Counted from the first letter of the stretch, positions 37,948 to 49,007 are shown. The stretch: 64,000 bases of DNA from Pseudomonas congelans (GCF_900103225.1 NZ_FNJH01000003.1:219185-283184); one strand, 5' to 3'. A program made the numbers and translations. The notes: generated from the sequence alone by a model not told the origin.

Positions 37948-38730
37948 GTGATCGATGCTTTCGATAGAACCGGTCCGCTCATGGATGCCAGCAGTTATCC
38001 GGCCTGGGCGCAGCAGTTGATCAAGGATTGCAGCGCTGCAAAAGCACGGGTGGTCGAGCACGAGTTGTACCAGCAGATGCGTGACGCGAAGCTGAGTCCG
38101 CAGATCATGCGCCACTACCTGATCGGCGGGTGGCCAGTCGTTGAGCAATTCGCGGTGTACATGGCCAAGAACCTCACCAAGACCCGTTTCGGTCGTCATC
38201 CTGGTGAAGACATGGCGCGCCGCTGGCTGATGCGCAATATCCGCGTCGAACTCAATCATGCCGACTACTGGGTGAACTGGTGTGCGGCCCATGAAGTGAC
38301 GCTTGAAGACTTGCATGATCAGCGAGTAGCACCCGAGTTGCATGCGCTGAGCCACTGGTGCTGGCAGACCAGCTCTTCGGATTCGCTGGCAGTGGCTATG
38401 GCGGCAACCAACTACGCCATTGAAGGGGCGACCGGCGAATGGTCGGCCGTGGTCTGCTCCAGCGGCGTTTACGCGGAAGCGTTTCCCGAAGAGACCCGCA
38501 AGAAAGCCATGAAGTGGCTCAAGATGCATGCACAGTACGACGACGCGCACCCTTGGGAGGCGCTCGAGATCATTTGTACGTTGGTGGGTAACAAGCCGAG
38601 TGTGCAATTGCAGGCCGAGCTGCGTCAGGCCGTTACCAAAAGCTACGACTATATGTACCTGTTTCTTGAGCGTTGCATGCAGCTGGACAGGGTCAAGCCG
38701 CGAGGACGTGTTGCCGCGCTGGAGGCGTAG
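37948..38730 (+). CDS. TenA/PqqC-type heme-oxygenase-fold protein
   Basis: A 260-residue all-helical protein resembling the TenA / PqqC / CADD heme-oxygenase-fold superfamily. Segments such as IMRHYLIGGWPVVEQFAVYMA, RRWLMRNIRVELNHADYWVNW and AATNYAIEGATGEWS give the pattern of Glu and His residues that bind metal or substrate in redox members. Pseudomonas versions are often labelled TenA-family regulators, without evidence of DNA binding. The GTG start follows AAGGAG by 9 bases. It lies between two cyclic-di-GMP genes, 31 bases after the first. Confidence 0.75.
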   Translation: MIDAFDRTGPLMDASSYPAWAQQLIKDCSAAKARVVEHELYQQMRDAKLSPQIMRHYLIGGWPVVEQFAVYMAKNLTKTRFGRHPGEDMARRWLMRNIRVELNHADYWVNWCAAHEVTLEDLHDQRVAPELHALSHWCWQTSSSDSLAVAMAATNYAIEGATGEWSAVVCSSGVYAEAFPEETRKKAMKWLKMHAQYDDAHPWEALEIICTLVGNKPSVQLQAELRQAVTKSYDYMYLFLERCMQLDRVKPRGRVAALEA

Positions 38731-38757
38731 GGGCGGGCGAGAAGACGGGAGAGAGTG

Positions 38758-39684
38758 CTAGCTTGCCATGGCGATACGATTGCGGCCTTCGCGCTTGGCG
38801 ACGTACAGAGCATTATCGGCACGGCGCAGCAGGCTGTCGGCTGTTTCAGTCGGCAGCAGTGTCGAGCAGCCCAGGCTGACAGTCATGGTCAATGCCGGGC
38901 TAAGCTCGCGAAACTCTAGATTTCGCACGGCCTGGCACAGTCGCTGACCAATCAGTTCGGCAGAATCGGCGCCAGTGTTGGACAGAATTACCACGAACTC
39001 TTCGCCGCCATAGCGGAACACCCGATCGATATTGCGCAATTGTGCTTTGAGGCTCTGTGCGACGGTTTTCAGCACATCGTCACCGGTGTGATGACCGTAT
39101 TCATCATTCACTTTCTTGAAGTGGTCGATATCCAGCATCAGCAGGGACAAGGGTTGCTTGTGGCGACGTGAAATCTCGATTTCACGGGCCAGGCCCTGAT
39201 CCATGGCGATGCGGTTGCCGGTGCTGGTCAGCGGGTCGCGCAGGGCGGTCTGAGTGGCAATGCGGTACAGCAGCGCATTCAGCAAAGGGTACACCAGGCA
39301 CACCAGCAGGGATTCGAGATCGCTCAGTTGACGCGTGTCGAATGGCCTGGAGCCCTGAAACTCCAGTTCGCCGATGCATTTGCCTTCGTGACGCAGATGA
39401 AAACTGGCGCTGTCGGATGACATCTCGCCCAGGCGCAGGTGCAAGTCGCTTTCGATATGTCGATACATCAGACCGCTCAATGGCAGGAACCGTTGTACGC
39501 CTTGAAAGAACAAGGTCAGTATCCGCTCGGCTTCCAGACTGGTCTGCAATTGTCGCCCAAGCTGGTAGATCAGCTCGGGCAGTGACGGGGGGGGAAGCAC
39601 GGCGTCAGGTCGATTTCTAAAACCGAGGCGTTGCAGTTCAGCCGTATCGAAGTCGATTGCATGGGTCTGGGTAGGAAAATTCAT
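38758..39684 (-). CDS. Diguanylate cyclase (GGDEF domain)
   Basis: A 308-residue cytoplasmic protein. The N-terminal part (about 40-135) looks GAF-like (LEAERILTLFFQGVQRFLPLSGLMYRHIES). The C-terminal GGDEF domain (about 150-305) has DIDHFKKVNDEYGHHTGDDVL, an intact GGEEF site and an RNID inhibitory I-site five residues upstream. It should make cyclic-di-GMP with product inhibition. The start at 39684 has GAGGAG about 10 bases upstream; a longer frame exists but lacks similarity. It is convergent with the TenA-like gene. Confidence 0.9.
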   Translation of the reverse strand: MNFPTQTHAIDFDTAELQRLGFRNRPDAVLPPPSLPELIYQLGRQLQTSLEAERILTLFFQGVQRFLPLSGLMYRHIESDLHLRLGEMSSDSASFHLRHEGKCIGELEFQGSRPFDTRQLSDLESLLVCLVYPLLNALLYRIATQTALRDPLTSTGNRIAMDQGLAREIEISRRHKQPLSLLMLDIDHFKKVNDEYGHHTGDDVLKTVAQSLKAQLRNIDRVFRYGGEEFVVILSNTGADSAELIGQRLCQAVRNLEFRELSPALTMTVSLGCSTLLPTETADSLLRRADNALYVAKREGRNRIAMAS

Positions 39685-39856
39685 CTCTTCGCTCCTCAGC
39701 ACATATTGCTGGCTTGGCTGGGTTAGAGGGGACGTGGCGCCATTCGGTTCATTTTTGGCCAGACTTATTAAAATCAGTGGTTTAGCTGACGCCATCTCTC
39801 TGACAGTGGCGCCAGATCGGCAATTCATTGACTTTAAAAGCCGCTTGAAACGGCCT

Positions 39857-39878
39857 TTGTGACGGTTTTTCGTCACAA
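39857..39878. terminator. Hairpin downstream of yciK (minus strand)
   Basis: TTGTGACG / CGTCACAA is a perfect 8-bp dyad with a 6-base loop. On the minus strand it is followed by a second short stem GCCG/CGGC (39838-39852) and TTTTA. Together they probably end the ubiG-mupP-yciK transcript. Confidence 0.5.
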
Positions 39879-39891
39879 CAGTCTTCTTATG

Positions 39892-40632
39892 TCACTGAGC
39901 ATTCAATGCCTGCCCGTTGATGCCTTTGCTGTCCGGCCCAAGAAGGTACAGATAGACAGGCATGATCTCTTCGGGTGCCGGATTGTTCTGCGGGTTTTCA
40001 TCCGGATAGGCCTGCGCGCGCATGCCGGTCCGGGTTGCGCCCGGGTTGATGCTGTTGGCGCGTACCGTACTGACGCCTTCCAGCTCGTCAGCGAGGGTTT
40101 GCATCAGGCCTTCGGTGGCAAACTTCGACACGCCGTAAGCGCCCCATTGCGCGCGTCCCTTGCGGCCCACGCTGCTGGAGGTGAAGGCTATCGACGCATC
40201 CTCCGAACGCTGAAGCAGCGGCAGCAGTGCCTGAGTGAGCATGAAGGTGGCATTGACGTTGACGTGCATGACCTGCATGAAGTCTTCGCCGGGCAGATGT
40301 TCCACTGAAGTGCGCGGTCCGATGATCGAGGCATTGTGCAGCAGCCCGTCAAGACGGCCGACGGTGCGCTCGATCATGGCTGCCAGGGCGTGGTACTGCG
40401 CAGGGTCGGCGCTCTCCAGATCGAAGGGGATGACCAGCGGCTGCAGCAGACCTGCTGCCTTTATATCGTCATGGACCTGAACCAGGCTGGCTTCGGTCCT
40501 GCCCAGCAGCAACACGGTGGCGCCATGCGCTGCACAGGCTTTGGCGGCTGCGGCACCGATGCCGCGAGCGGCGCCGGTAACCAGAATGATCCGGCCCTTG
40601 AGCAGTTCCGGGTGCGCGGAGTAATCAAACAT
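39892..40632 (-). CDS. yciK: YciK-family short-chain dehydrogenase
   Basis: A 246-residue short-chain dehydrogenase/reductase. It has the cofactor motif VTGAARGIGAA at 18-28, the LLHNAS motif, catalytic SSSVGRKGRAQWGAYGVSK (Ser, Tyr and Lys) and NSINPGATRTGMR after it. The substrate is unknown. It is the third gene of the ubiG-mupP-yciK set, starting 12 bases after the mupP stop. Confidence 0.9.
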   Translation of the reverse strand: MFDYSAHPELLKGRIILVTGAARGIGAAAAKACAAHGATVLLLGRTEASLVQVHDDIKAAGLLQPLVIPFDLESADPAQYHALAAMIERTVGRLDGLLHNASIIGPRTSVEHLPGEDFMQVMHVNVNATFMLTQALLPLLQRSEDASIAFTSSSVGRKGRAQWGAYGVSKFATEGLMQTLADELEGVSTVRANSINPGATRTGMRAQAYPDENPQNNPAPEEIMPVYLYLLGPDSKGINGQALNAQ

Positions 40633-40644
40633 GTAAAGCCTCGT

Positions 40645-41316
40645 TTAGCAGCTGCACAGTGCGTTATCCAGCACCTTGCGCAATTCCAGCGGATGATCGA
40701 CCACCACGTCGGCGCCCCAGTGATCGGGGTTGTCGTCGGGGTGGATGTAGCCGTAGCGCACCGCGGCGGTTTTAGTGCCGGCGTCGCGCCCGGACTCGAT
40801 GTCGCGCAGATCGTCGCCTACGAACAGAACACTGGCCGGGTCCAGGTCAAGCATCCGGCAGGCCAGAATCATCGGTTCCGGGTGTGGCTTGCTGTGTGTG
40901 ACATGGTCAGGGCAGATCAGCAGCGCCGAGCGTTCCGCCAGGCCGAGCCGCTCCATGATGGGCTGAGCAAAGCGCACCGGCTTGTTGGTAACCACTCCCC
41001 AGATCAGGCCGGCCTTTTCGATGTCGGCCAGCAGTTCGTCCATACCGTCGAACAGTTTGCTGTGGACGGCGCAGTCACGCTGATAGCGTTCCAGAAACTC
41101 CAGGCGCAATGCCTCGAATTGTGGATCCTCGGGGGACATCGCAAAGCTGGCCGCGACCATAGCTCTGGCGCCGCCGGAAACTTCGTCGCGGATCAGTTTT
41201 TCCGGCACCGCAGGCATGTTGCGATCGGCAAGCATTGCCTGGGCGATTGCGATGAAGTCCGGTGCGGTGTCGAGCAGGGTGCCGTCCATGTCGAATAAAA
41301 CTGCTCTCAGGCGCAT
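40645..41316 (-). CDS. mupP: N-acetylmuramic acid 6-phosphate phosphatase MupP
   Basis: MupP dephosphorylates MurNAc-6-phosphate in the Pseudomonas peptidoglycan recycling route that bypasses de novo UDP-MurNAc synthesis. The 223-residue HAD hydrolase has [10 protein letters not shown] (residues 8-17, nucleophile Asp), the VVTNKP motif II, KPHPEP motif III and [12 protein letters not shown] motif IV. The phosphoglycolate phosphatase family is very close; position between ubiG and yciK supports MupP. It begins 3 bases after the ubiG stop. Confidence 0.88.
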   Translation of the reverse strand: MRLRAVLFDMDGTLLDTAPDFIAIAQAMLADRNMPAVPEKLIRDEVSGGARAMVAASFAMSPEDPQFEALRLEFLERYQRDCAVHSKLFDGMDELLADIEKAGLIWGVVTNKPVRFAQPIMERLGLAERSALLICPDHVTHSKPHPEPMILACRMLDLDPASVLFVGDDLRDIESGRDAGTKTAAVRYGYIHPDDNPDHWGADVVVDHPLELRKVLDNALCSC

Positions 41317-41319
41317 CTG

Positions 41320-42018
41320 TCATGCCTCCCGCAGGGTCTGGATCATGTAGTTGACGCCAACATCGGAGGTCAACTTGTAGTGCTTGGTCAGCGGGTTATA
41401 GGTCAGACCGATGACGTCCTTGACCTGCAGGCCGGCATCACGGCTCCAGGCGCCCAGCTCGGAAGGGCGGATGAATTTCTTGAAGTCGTGGGTGCCGCGC
41501 GGCAGCAGGTTGAGGATGTATTCGGCGCCGACCACGGCGAACAGATAGGCTTTCGGGTTGCGGTTGATGGTCGAGAAGAACACCTGGCCGCCAGGCTTGA
41601 CCATGCGGTAGCAGGCGCGGATCACCGAGGATGGGTCCGGTACGTGCTCGAGCATTTCCAGGCAGGTCACCACATCGTATTGCTCGGGCATTTCTTCGGC
41701 CATGTCCTCGGCGGTGATCTGCCGGTACTCGACGCTGACACCCGATTCGAGCTGATGCAGCTGTGCGACTGCCAGCGGCGCTTCGCCCATGTCGATGCCA
41801 GTCACCGTCGCGCCGCGCAGGGCCATCGCCTCGCTGAGGATGCCGCCACCGCAGCCGACGTCCAGCACCTTCTTGCCCGCCAGACCGACACGCTCGTCGA
41901 TCCAGTTGACGCGCAGCGGGTTGATGTCATGCAGCGGCTTGAATTCGCTTTCGCGGTCCCACCAGCGATGGGCCAGGGCCTCGAATTTGGCGATTTCTGC
42001 GCGGTCGACGTTGCTCAT
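41320..42018 (-). CDS. ubiG: Ubiquinone biosynthesis O-methyltransferase UbiG
   Basis: UbiG catalyses both O-methylations of ubiquinone synthesis using S-adenosylmethionine. The 232-residue protein begins [21 protein letters not shown] and has the methyltransferase motif [17 protein letters not shown] (about 51-66). [32 protein letters not shown] and [14 protein letters not shown] follow. The ATG at 42018 has an AGAGGG ribosome site. It is the first gene of a three-gene minus-strand operon. Confidence 0.96.
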   Translation of the reverse strand: MSNVDRAEIAKFEALAHRWWDRESEFKPLHDINPLRVNWIDERVGLAGKKVLDVGCGGGILSEAMALRGATVTGIDMGEAPLAVAQLHQLESGVSVEYRQITAEDMAEEMPEQYDVVTCLEMLEHVPDPSSVIRACYRMVKPGGQVFFSTINRNPKAYLFAVVGAEYILNLLPRGTHDFKKFIRPSELGAWSRDAGLQVKDVIGLTYNPLTKHYKLTSDVGVNYMIQTLREA

Positions 42019-42103
42019 GGGTGTCCCTCTTGAACTCAAAATTCTTTTTCATCAGTCAGACTTATAGATAAGCCTGACTGGCATGTGTTCGGTCCGAATC
42101 GAA

Positions 42104-43435
42104 TTATTCGGCTTTACCGGAAATACGTTGACCCCACGCAATCGCGGTATCGCGCAGTGCGTGTTCATCCATACGGGTCAGTTGGCGAGCGTCGAGCAAT
42201 TGCTTGCCGGCCACCCAGACATGGCTCACGCAATCGCGGCCAGTGGCATATATAAGTTGCGATACCGGGTCGTAGACTGGCTGCTGGGCCAGACCCGACA
42301 GGTCGAAAGCAACCATATCCGCCGCCTTGCCGATCTCCAGCGAGCCGGTCTCGGCCTGAATACCCAGGGCGCGCGCGCCATTCAGCGTCGCCATACGCAG
42401 CGCGCGGTGTGCATCCAGCGCCGTGGCCGAGCCGTCGACAGCCTTGGCCAGCAAGGCGGCAGTGCGGGTTTCGCCGAGCAGGTCCAGGTCATTGTTGCTG
42501 GCGGCGCCGTCGGTGCCCACTGCAACGTTCACGCCGGCCTGCCACAGTCGTTCGACCGGGCAGAAACCGCTGGCCAGCTTGAGATTGGATTCGGGGCAAT
42601 GAATAACGTTGGTATTGCTTTCCACCAGCAGGGCCAGATCATCGTCGCTGATCTGCGTCATGTGCACGGCCTGGAAGCGAGGTCCGAGCATGCCCAGCCG
42701 GTTGAGGCGGGCGAGGGGGCGTTCCTGGCGCTGTTCGACAGCCTGCTCGACTTCAAATGCGGTCTCGTGGACGTGCATCTGGATCATGGCGTCCAGTTCG
42801 TCGGCGATAACCCGGACCTTCTCCAGGTTCTCGTCGCCCACGGTATAGGGCGCATGCGGGCCGAAGGCGATCTTGATGCGTGGATGGTGGGCAAGGTCGT
42901 TGAACAGTTCGATGCCGTTGTGCAGGGCTTCAGCCGTGGTGTGGGCGCCTGGAATCGGAAAATCCAGCACCGGGACGGTGATCTGCGCGCGCATGCCGCT
43001 GACGTGGACGCGTTCGGCGGCCACTTTGGGGTAGAAATACATATCGGAGAAACAGGTGATGCCGCCCTTGAGCTGTTCGGCGATGGCCAGATCGGTGCCG
43101 TCACGCACGAAGTCTTCATCGACCCACTTGCCTTCGGCAGGCCAGATATGGTCCTGCAGCCAGGTCATCAGTGGCAGATCGTCGGCCAGCCCGCGAAACA
43201 GGGTCATCGCCGCATGGCCATGGGCGTTGATCAGGCCGGGGCTGAGCAGCATGCCGGGCAGTTCCTGAACCTGCACGGCGTTTTGCCGCAGCGCTTCGGC
43301 GCGTGGGCCTATATAGACGATACAGCCATCGCGAATGCCGATGCCGTGGTCCTTGAGCACGACGCCTGCGGGCTCGACCGGCACCAGCCAGGCGGGCAGG
43401 AGCAAAAGGTCGAGCGGTGCTGTAGCGTTCGGCAT
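42104..43435 (-). CDS. mtaD: 5'-methylthioadenosine / S-adenosylhomocysteine deaminase (TRZ/ATZ family)
   Basis: A 443-residue amidohydrolase. Metal ligands are visible in [15 protein letters not shown] (near residue 69) and [13 protein letters not shown], with the later VHMTQ His and [12 protein letters not shown]. In P. aeruginosa the homologue deaminates methylthioadenosine to methylthioinosine. The divergent neighbour mtnA acts later in the same salvage route, which supports this assignment over guanine or chlorohydrolase activities. The start codon is 120 bases from that of mtnA. Confidence 0.9.
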   Translation of the reverse strand: MPNATAPLDLLLLPAWLVPVEPAGVVLKDHGIGIRDGCIVYIGPRAEALRQNAVQVQELPGMLLSPGLINAHGHAAMTLFRGLADDLPLMTWLQDHIWPAEGKWVDEDFVRDGTDLAIAEQLKGGITCFSDMYFYPKVAAERVHVSGMRAQITVPVLDFPIPGAHTTAEALHNGIELFNDLAHHPRIKIAFGPHAPYTVGDENLEKVRVIADELDAMIQMHVHETAFEVEQAVEQRQERPLARLNRLGMLGPRFQAVHMTQISDDDLALLVESNTNVIHCPESNLKLASGFCPVERLWQAGVNVAVGTDGAASNNDLDLLGETRTAALLAKAVDGSATALDAHRALRMATLNGARALGIQAETGSLEIGKAADMVAFDLSGLAQQPVYDPVSQLIYATGRDCVSHVWVAGKQLLDARQLTRMDEHALRDTAIAWGQRISGKAE

Positions 43436-43555
43436 GAGAAGGTTTCCATCGTTTATTACGTTGATGACGAAGTATACCCGAGCGTCTTCGCAGGCGGCTC
43501 GCTATAATCAGCGGCTTTTGATGCTGGGTTTCGGATGTTCAAGATGGAGTTGGCG
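43436..43555. promoter_or_regulatory. Divergent promoter region mtaD/mtnA
   Basis: A perfect TATAAT at 43503-43508 faces mtnA, about 48 bases before its preferred start; the -35 region is poor. No S-adenosylmethionine-type riboswitch or operator is recognisable in the 120 bases. Confidence 0.45.
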
Positions 43556-44632
43556 ATGCGCGATCGAATGTTGGCTGCGGAGAAAGTTAAGGCCATCGAT
43601 TGGCGGGACGACGCTCTGTACCTGCTGGACCAGCGGGTACTGCCGTTCGAGGAAGTCTGGCACCGCTATACCACCGCCGAGGGAGTCGCCGAAGCGATTC
43701 GCACGATGGTCGTGCGCGGGGCGCCGGCCATCGGCATCAGTGCCGCCTATGGTGCGGTGCTGGCCGCACGTGCGCGTATCGCGCAAGGTGCAGACTGGTA
43801 TCCGGCGCTGGAAGAGGACATGCAGTTGCTGGCCGATTCACGCCCGACGGCAGTGAACCTGTTCTGGGCGCTGAACCGGATGCGTGATCGTCTGATGCGC
43901 GTGAAGGATGGCGATGACCCGCTGGCAGCCCTCGAGGCCGAAGCCGTGGCTATTCACCTGAGCGACCGCGAGGCCAATCTGACCATGGCGCAGCTGGGTG
44001 CCGACCTGATCCGCAAGCATCAAGGCAACCTGCAGACGGTGCTCACCCACTGCAATACCGGGGCGCTGGCCACGGGCGGCTTCGGCACGGCGCTTGGCGT
44101 GATTCGCGCGGCGCATCTGGAAGGCATGATCGAACGGGTCTACGCCGACGAAACCCGGCCCTGGCTGCAGGGCTCGCGGCTGACCGCATGGGAACTGGCC
44201 AATGAAGGCATCCCGGTGACCCTGAACGCAGATTCCGCCGCCGCGCACCTGATGCGCACCAAGGGCATCACCTGGGTCATCGTCGGCGCCGACCGCATCA
44301 CCGCCAACGGCGACGTTGCTAACAAGATCGGCACCTATCAGCTAGCCGTCGCCGCCATGCACCACGGGGTGCGCTTCATGGTGGTGGCGCCGAGCTCGAC
44401 CATCGACATGGACATGGCCAGTGGCGACGACATCATCATTGAAGAACGTGACGGCCGCGAACTGCTCGAAGTGGGCGGTCAGCGGGTCGGTGCCGAGGTC
44501 GAGGCCTTCAACCCGGTGTTCGATGTGACGCCGGCAGACCTGATCGATGCCATCGTGACCGAAAAGGGCATTGTCGAACGCCCCGATACCGCACGCATGG
44601 CGCAATTGATGAGCCGTAAACACCTTCACTGA
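43556..44632 (+). CDS. mtnA: S-methyl-5-thioribose-1-phosphate isomerase MtnA
   Basis: MtnA isomerises methylthioribose-1-phosphate to methylthioribulose-1-phosphate. The 358-residue length equals that of the family in Pseudomonas when the ATG at 43556 is used, which also has GGAG 6 bases upstream; ATGs at 43535 and 43544 lack this. Motifs include [35 protein letters not shown] with the catalytic Cys, [23 protein letters not shown] with the catalytic Asp, and [21 protein letters not shown]. Confidence 0.96.
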   Translation: MRDRMLAAEKVKAIDWRDDALYLLDQRVLPFEEVWHRYTTAEGVAEAIRTMVVRGAPAIGISAAYGAVLAARARIAQGADWYPALEEDMQLLADSRPTAVNLFWALNRMRDRLMRVKDGDDPLAALEAEAVAIHLSDREANLTMAQLGADLIRKHQGNLQTVLTHCNTGALATGGFGTALGVIRAAHLEGMIERVYADETRPWLQGSRLTAWELANEGIPVTLNADSAAAHLMRTKGITWVIVGADRITANGDVANKIGTYQLAVAAMHHGVRFMVVAPSSTIDMDMASGDDIIIEERDGRELLEVGGQRVGAEVEAFNPVFDVTPADLIDAIVTEKGIVERPDTARMAQLMSRKHLH

Positions 44633-44936
44633 TGCTCACAGGTCCGACCCATTGCCGCTGTGCAATGCGGCTGGGCGGGCCTGTAAGCGTTTCTCAGGCG
44701 TGTTATGCGTCTGTGGCTCGCTTTCAGCGCCTGCAAAGGATGTGAGCGCCTCGGCGATTGTGGTAATATCCGGCGGTTATCGGGGACACTGATTGTGGTC
44801 ACCCACGCTGCGTAGATTCATGGCATAACTCGTTGATTTGTCGTAAGTCGCTGCCCTGCACATGCTGGCAGCGGCGAGCTTCGTATACCCCGAATGGGTT
44901 TGCGAGGTTTCACCAGAAAAAGGAATCAGGCTTCTC
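44633..44936. promoter_or_regulatory. mtnA-gyrA intergenic region
   Basis: This 304-base gap begins with a long imperfect dyad (ACAGGTCCGACC paired with GGGCGGGCCTGT, 44639-44691) that may end mtnA mRNA. A TAATAT -10-like hexamer occurs near 44764, upstream of gyrA. No gene is seen. Confidence 0.4.
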
Positions 44937-47717
44937 ATGGGCGAACTGGCCAAAGAAATCCTCCCGGTCAATATCGAAGACGAGCTGAAGCAGTCCTACC
45001 TCGACTACGCAATGAGCGTAATCGTCGGTCGGGCACTGCCCGATGCGCGCGACGGCTTGAAGCCCGTGCACCGGCGCGTGTTGTTCGCAATGAGCGAGCT
45101 GGGTAACGACTGGAACAAGCCGTACAAGAAATCCGCCCGTGTGGTTGGTGACGTGATCGGTAAGTATCACCCGCACGGCGATACGGCTGTGTACGACACC
45201 ATCGTTCGTATGGCTCAGCCATTCTCGCTGCGCTACCTGCTGGTAGACGGTCAGGGCAACTTCGGTTCGGTCGACGGCGACAACGCGGCCGCCATGCGAT
45301 ACACCGAAGTGCGCATGACCAAGCTGGCGCACGAGCTGCTGGCCGACCTGCACAAGGAAACCGTGGACTGGGTGCCGAACTACGACGGCACCGAGATGAT
45401 CCCGGCGGTGATGCCGACCCGTATTCCCAACCTGCTGGTCAACGGCTCCAGCGGTATCGCCGTGGGCATGGCGACCAACATTCCGCCGCACAACCTCGGT
45501 GAAGTCATCGACGGTTGCCTGGCGCTGATCGACAACCCCGAGTTGACGGTCGACGAGTTGATGCAATACATCCCCGGCCCGGATTTCCCGACTGCCGCGA
45601 TCATCAACGGTCGCGCCGGCATCATCGAAGCCTATCGTACGGGCCGCGGACGCATTTATATGCGTGCGCGCTCCATCGTCGAAGACATCGACAAGGTCGG
45701 CGGTCGCCAGCAGATCGTCATCACCGAGCTGCCTTACCAGCTGAACAAGGCGCGTCTGATCGAGAAGATCGCCGAGCTGGTCAAGGAAAAGAAACTCGAA
45801 GGCATCACCGAACTGCGCGACGAGTCCGACAAGGACGGTATGCGCGTGGTCATCGAGCTGCGTCGTGGCGAAGTGCCTGAGGTTATCCTCAACAACCTTT
45901 ACGCCCAGACCCAGCTGCAAAGCGTTTTCGGTATCAACATCGTTGCCCTGATCGATGGTCGCCCGCGCATCCTGAACCTCAAGGACCTGCTGGAAGCCTT
46001 CGTTCGTCACCGCCGCGAAGTGGTTACCCGCCGTACCGTGTTTGAACTGCGCAAGGCGCGCGAACGTGGCCACATCCTTGAAGGTCAGGCGGTTGCGCTG
46101 TCCAACATCGACCCGGTCATTGCCCTCATCAAGGCCTCTCCGACGCCTGCCGAAGCCAAGGAAGCGCTGATCAAGACGCCTTGGGAATCGAGCGCAGTGG
46201 TCGAGATGGTCGAGCGTGCCGGTGCCGATTCGTGCCGCCCCGAGAACCTCGATCCGCAATACGGTCTGCGTGAAGGCAAGTATTTCCTGTCTCCGGAACA
46301 GGCTCAGGCCATTCTGGAATTGCGTCTGCACCGCCTGACCGGTCTGGAGCACGAGAAGCTGCTGGGCGAATACCAGGAGATCCTCAATCAGATCGGCGAG
46401 TTGATCCGCATCCTGAACAGCGCCACGCGCCTGATGGAAGTGATCCGCGAAGAACTGGAACTGATCCGCTCCGAATACGGCGATGCCCGTCGCACCGAGA
46501 TTCTCGATGCACGTCTGGACCTGACGCTGGGTGACCTGATCACCGAAGAAGAGCGTGTGGTGACCATTTCCCACGGCGGCTATGCCAAGACTCAGCCATT
46601 GGCGGTCTATCAGGCTCAGCGTCGTGGTGGCAAGGGCAAGTCGGCCACCGGCATCAAGGATGAGGACTACATCGCTCACCTGCTGGTCGCCAACAGCCAC
46701 ACCACGCTGCTGATGTTCTCCAGCAAGGGCAAGGTCTACTGGCTCAAGACGTACGAGATCCCGGAAGCGTCCCGCGCTGCTCGTGGTCGTCCGCTGGTCA
46801 ACCTGTTGCCGTTGAGCGACGGCGAATACATCACCACCATGCTGCCGGTCGACCTCGAAGCCATGCGCAAGCGTGCCGATGAGGAAGGCGAGGCGCTGGA
46901 AGGCGAGCTGGACGACGCGGAAAACAGCAGCGAGAGCGAAGAAGAGCGCAAGGCCCGTATCAAGGCTGCCGACAAGAAGAAGGCTCCGTTCATCTTCATG
47001 TCCACCGCCAACGGTACCGTCAAGAAGACCCCGCTGGTTGCATTCAGCCGTCAGCGCAGCTCGGGCCTAATCGCCCTTGAGCTGGACGAGGGCGACATCC
47101 TGATCTCTGCGGCCATTACCGATGGCGAACAGGAAATCATGCTGTTCTCCGACGGTGGCAAGGTGACCCGCTTCAAGGAATCCGATGTGCGCGCCATGGG
47201 CCGTACCGCTCGCGGTGTTCGTGGCATGCGTCTGCCAGAAGGGCAAAAGCTGATTTCGATGCTGATCCCGGAAGAAGGCAGCCAGATTCTTACCGCTTCC
47301 GAGCGTGGCTACGGCAAGCGTACGGCCATTTCCGAGTTCCCCGAGTACAAGCGTGGCGGTCAGGGTGTTATTGCCATGGTCAGCAACGAGCGTAACGGCC
47401 GTCTGGTCGGCGCGGTTCAGGTGCTCGATGGCGAAGAAATCATGCTGATTTCCGACCAGGGCACGCTGGTTCGTACCCGCGTCGGTGAAGTGTCGAGTCT
47501 GGGTCGTAACACCCAGGGCGTTACCCTGATCAAGCTGGCCAGCGACGAGAAACTGGTCGGTCTGGAGCGTGTTCAGGAGCCGTCGGAAGTCGAAGGCGAA
47601 GAGCTTGAGGGCGAAGAGGTTGTCGACGGCGTGATCGTCGATGTTGCTGAAGTGGACGATGCCGGTGAAGACCTGCAGGCGGATGCTGCGTCAGACGAAG
47701 ACGAACCACAGAACTAA
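44937..47717 (+). CDS. gyrA: DNA gyrase subunit A GyrA
   Basis: GyrA is the DNA-breaking subunit of gyrase. The 926-residue protein starts [20 protein letters not shown]. The quinolone-resistance region reads GDTAVYDTI with Thr83 and Asp87, the usual drug-sensitive residues of Pseudomonas, and the catalytic Tyr is Tyr122 in MRYTEVRM. The C-terminal beta-pinwheel has the GyrA box QRRGGKGK. An acidic insert lies near residues 640-680 and the tail is strongly acidic. It is the first gene of a series running to ihfB, with serC 204 bases downstream. Confidence 0.98.
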   Translation: MGELAKEILPVNIEDELKQSYLDYAMSVIVGRALPDARDGLKPVHRRVLFAMSELGNDWNKPYKKSARVVGDVIGKYHPHGDTAVYDTIVRMAQPFSLRYLLVDGQGNFGSVDGDNAAAMRYTEVRMTKLAHELLADLHKETVDWVPNYDGTEMIPAVMPTRIPNLLVNGSSGIAVGMATNIPPHNLGEVIDGCLALIDNPELTVDELMQYIPGPDFPTAAIINGRAGIIEAYRTGRGRIYMRARSIVEDIDKVGGRQQIVITELPYQLNKARLIEKIAELVKEKKLEGITELRDESDKDGMRVVIELRRGEVPEVILNNLYAQTQLQSVFGINIVALIDGRPRILNLKDLLEAFVRHRREVVTRRTVFELRKARERGHILEGQAVALSNIDPVIALIKASPTPAEAKEALIKTPWESSAVVEMVERAGADSCRPENLDPQYGLREGKYFLSPEQAQAILELRLHRLTGLEHEKLLGEYQEILNQIGELIRILNSATRLMEVIREELELIRSEYGDARRTEILDARLDLTLGDLITEEERVVTISHGGYAKTQPLAVYQAQRRGGKGKSATGIKDEDYIAHLLVANSHTTLLMFSSKGKVYWLKTYEIPEASRAARGRPLVNLLPLSDGEYITTMLPVDLEAMRKRADEEGEALEGELDDAENSSESEEERKARIKAADKKKAPFIFMSTANGTVKKTPLVAFSRQRSSGLIALELDEGDILISAAITDGEQEIMLFSDGGKVTRFKESDVRAMGRTARGVRGMRLPEGQKLISMLIPEEGSQILTASERGYGKRTAISEFPEYKRGGQGVIAMVSNERNGRLVGAVQVLDGEEIMLISDQGTLVRTRVGEVSSLGRNTQGVTLIKLASDEKLVGLERVQEPSEVEGEELEGEEVVDGVIVDVAEVDDAGEDLQADAASDEDEPQN

Positions 47718-47921
47718 GCGGTAACGTAAATCAGGTAAGGGCTGGCTCGTCTGTGCATGCATCTGCATTCCAGGCAAGTCCAGCCCTTGCGGCATTCGGC
47801 CAGCCCGGCGGCCGGAGCAAAATTCCCGCAAGGAGCTGCCAGTCGCTGCGGCGTCTGTCTGCTCGTGGCAAGCAACCAGAAACAAGCGCATACAGACCCA
47901 ACGTATTTGACGAGAGTGGAT

Positions 47922-49007
47922 ATGAGCAAGCGAGCCTTTAACTTCTGCGCAGGTCCTGCTGCGCTTCCTGAAGCTGTTCTGCTGCGTGCCCAGGCGGAAC
48001 TCCTCGACTGGCACGGCAAAGGCCTTTCCGTCATGGAAATGAGCCACCGCAGCGATGAGTTTGTCTCCATTGCCACCAAGGCCGAGCAGGATCTGCGTGA
48101 CCTGCTGTCCATTCCTTCGAATTACAAGGTGTTGTTCCTGCAAGGCGGTGCCAGCCAGCAGTTCGCCCAGGTTGCGCTGAACCTGCTGCCTGAAAACGGC
48201 AAGGCCGACTACATCGACACCGGTATCTGGTCGCAGAAGGCTATCGACGAGGCGTCGCGCTACGGCGCGATCAACGTCGCGGCCAGCGCCAAGGCCTACG
48301 ATTACTTTGCCATTCCCGGCCAGAATGAGTGGAAGCTGTCCAAAGACGCGGCTTACGTCCACTACGCGCCAAACGAAACCATTGGCGGCCTGGAATTCAA
48401 CTGGATTCCGGAAACCGGCGACGTGCCTCTGGTAGCCGACATGTCTTCGGACATCCTCTCGCGTCCGCTGGATATCTCGCGTTTCGGCATGATCTACGCC
48501 GGTGCCCAGAAGAACATCGGCCCCAGTGGCATCGTGGTGGTGATCATTCGCGAAGACCTGCTGGGCCGCGCACGCTCGCTGTGCCCGACCATGCTCGACT
48601 ACAAGGTCGCTGCCGACAATGGCTCTATGTACAACACGCCGCCGACCCTCGCCTGGTACCTGTCCGGGCTGGTCTTCGAATGGCTGAAAGAGCAGGGCGG
48701 TGTCGAAGCGATCGGCAAGCGCAACGAAATCAAGCAGCGCACGCTGTATGACTTCATTGACGCCAGCGAGCTGTACAGCAATCCGATCAACAAGCCTGAT
48801 CGTTCGTGGATGAACGTGCCGTTCCGTCTGGCTGACGATCGTCTCGACAAGCCGTTCCTTGCCGGTGCCGATGCAAACGGGCTGCTCAACCTCAAGGGCC
48901 ATCGCTCGGTGGGCGGCATGCGTGCCTCCATCTACAACGCAATCGATATCAACGCCATCAACGCGCTGGTGGCCTACATGAAAGACTTCGAGAAGGAGCA
49001 CGGCTGA
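47922..49007 (+). CDS. serC: Phosphoserine aminotransferase SerC
   Basis: SerC transaminates 3-phosphohydroxypyruvate to phosphoserine and also serves pyridoxine synthesis. The 361-residue protein begins MSKRAFNFCAGPAALPE. It has LFLQGGASQQFAQV, the VADMSSDILSRP motif, the PLP Lys197 in AGAQKNIGPSG and GGMRASIYNA at the end. The conserved start is at 47922. Its stop overlaps the pheA start by one base. Confidence 0.97.
   Translation: MSKRAFNFCAGPAALPEAVLLRAQAELLDWHGKGLSVMEMSHRSDEFVSIATKAEQDLRDLLSIPSNYKVLFLQGGASQQFAQVALNLLPENGKADYIDTGIWSQKAIDEASRYGAINVAASAKAYDYFAIPGQNEWKLSKDAAYVHYAPNETIGGLEFNWIPETGDVPLVADMSSDILSRPLDISRFGMIYAGAQKNIGPSGIVVVIIREDLLGRARSLCPTMLDYKVAADNGSMYNTPPTLAWYLSGLVFEWLKEQGGVEAIGKRNEIKQRTLYDFIDASELYSNPINKPDRSWMNVPFRLADDRLDKPFLAGADANGLLNLKGHRSVGGMRASIYNAIDINAINALVAYMKDFEKEHG

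Noticed and set aside
42083..43507. Plus-strand open frame of 474 codons opposite mtaD
   Set aside because: Antisense to a gene with clear amidohydrolase motifs; the translation has no recognisable family.
44910..46700. Minus-strand open frame of 596 codons opposite gyrA
   Set aside because: It is the antisense shadow of a highly conserved gene in a GC-rich genome; composition is Gln/His/Asp-rich without domains and no ribosome site was seen.
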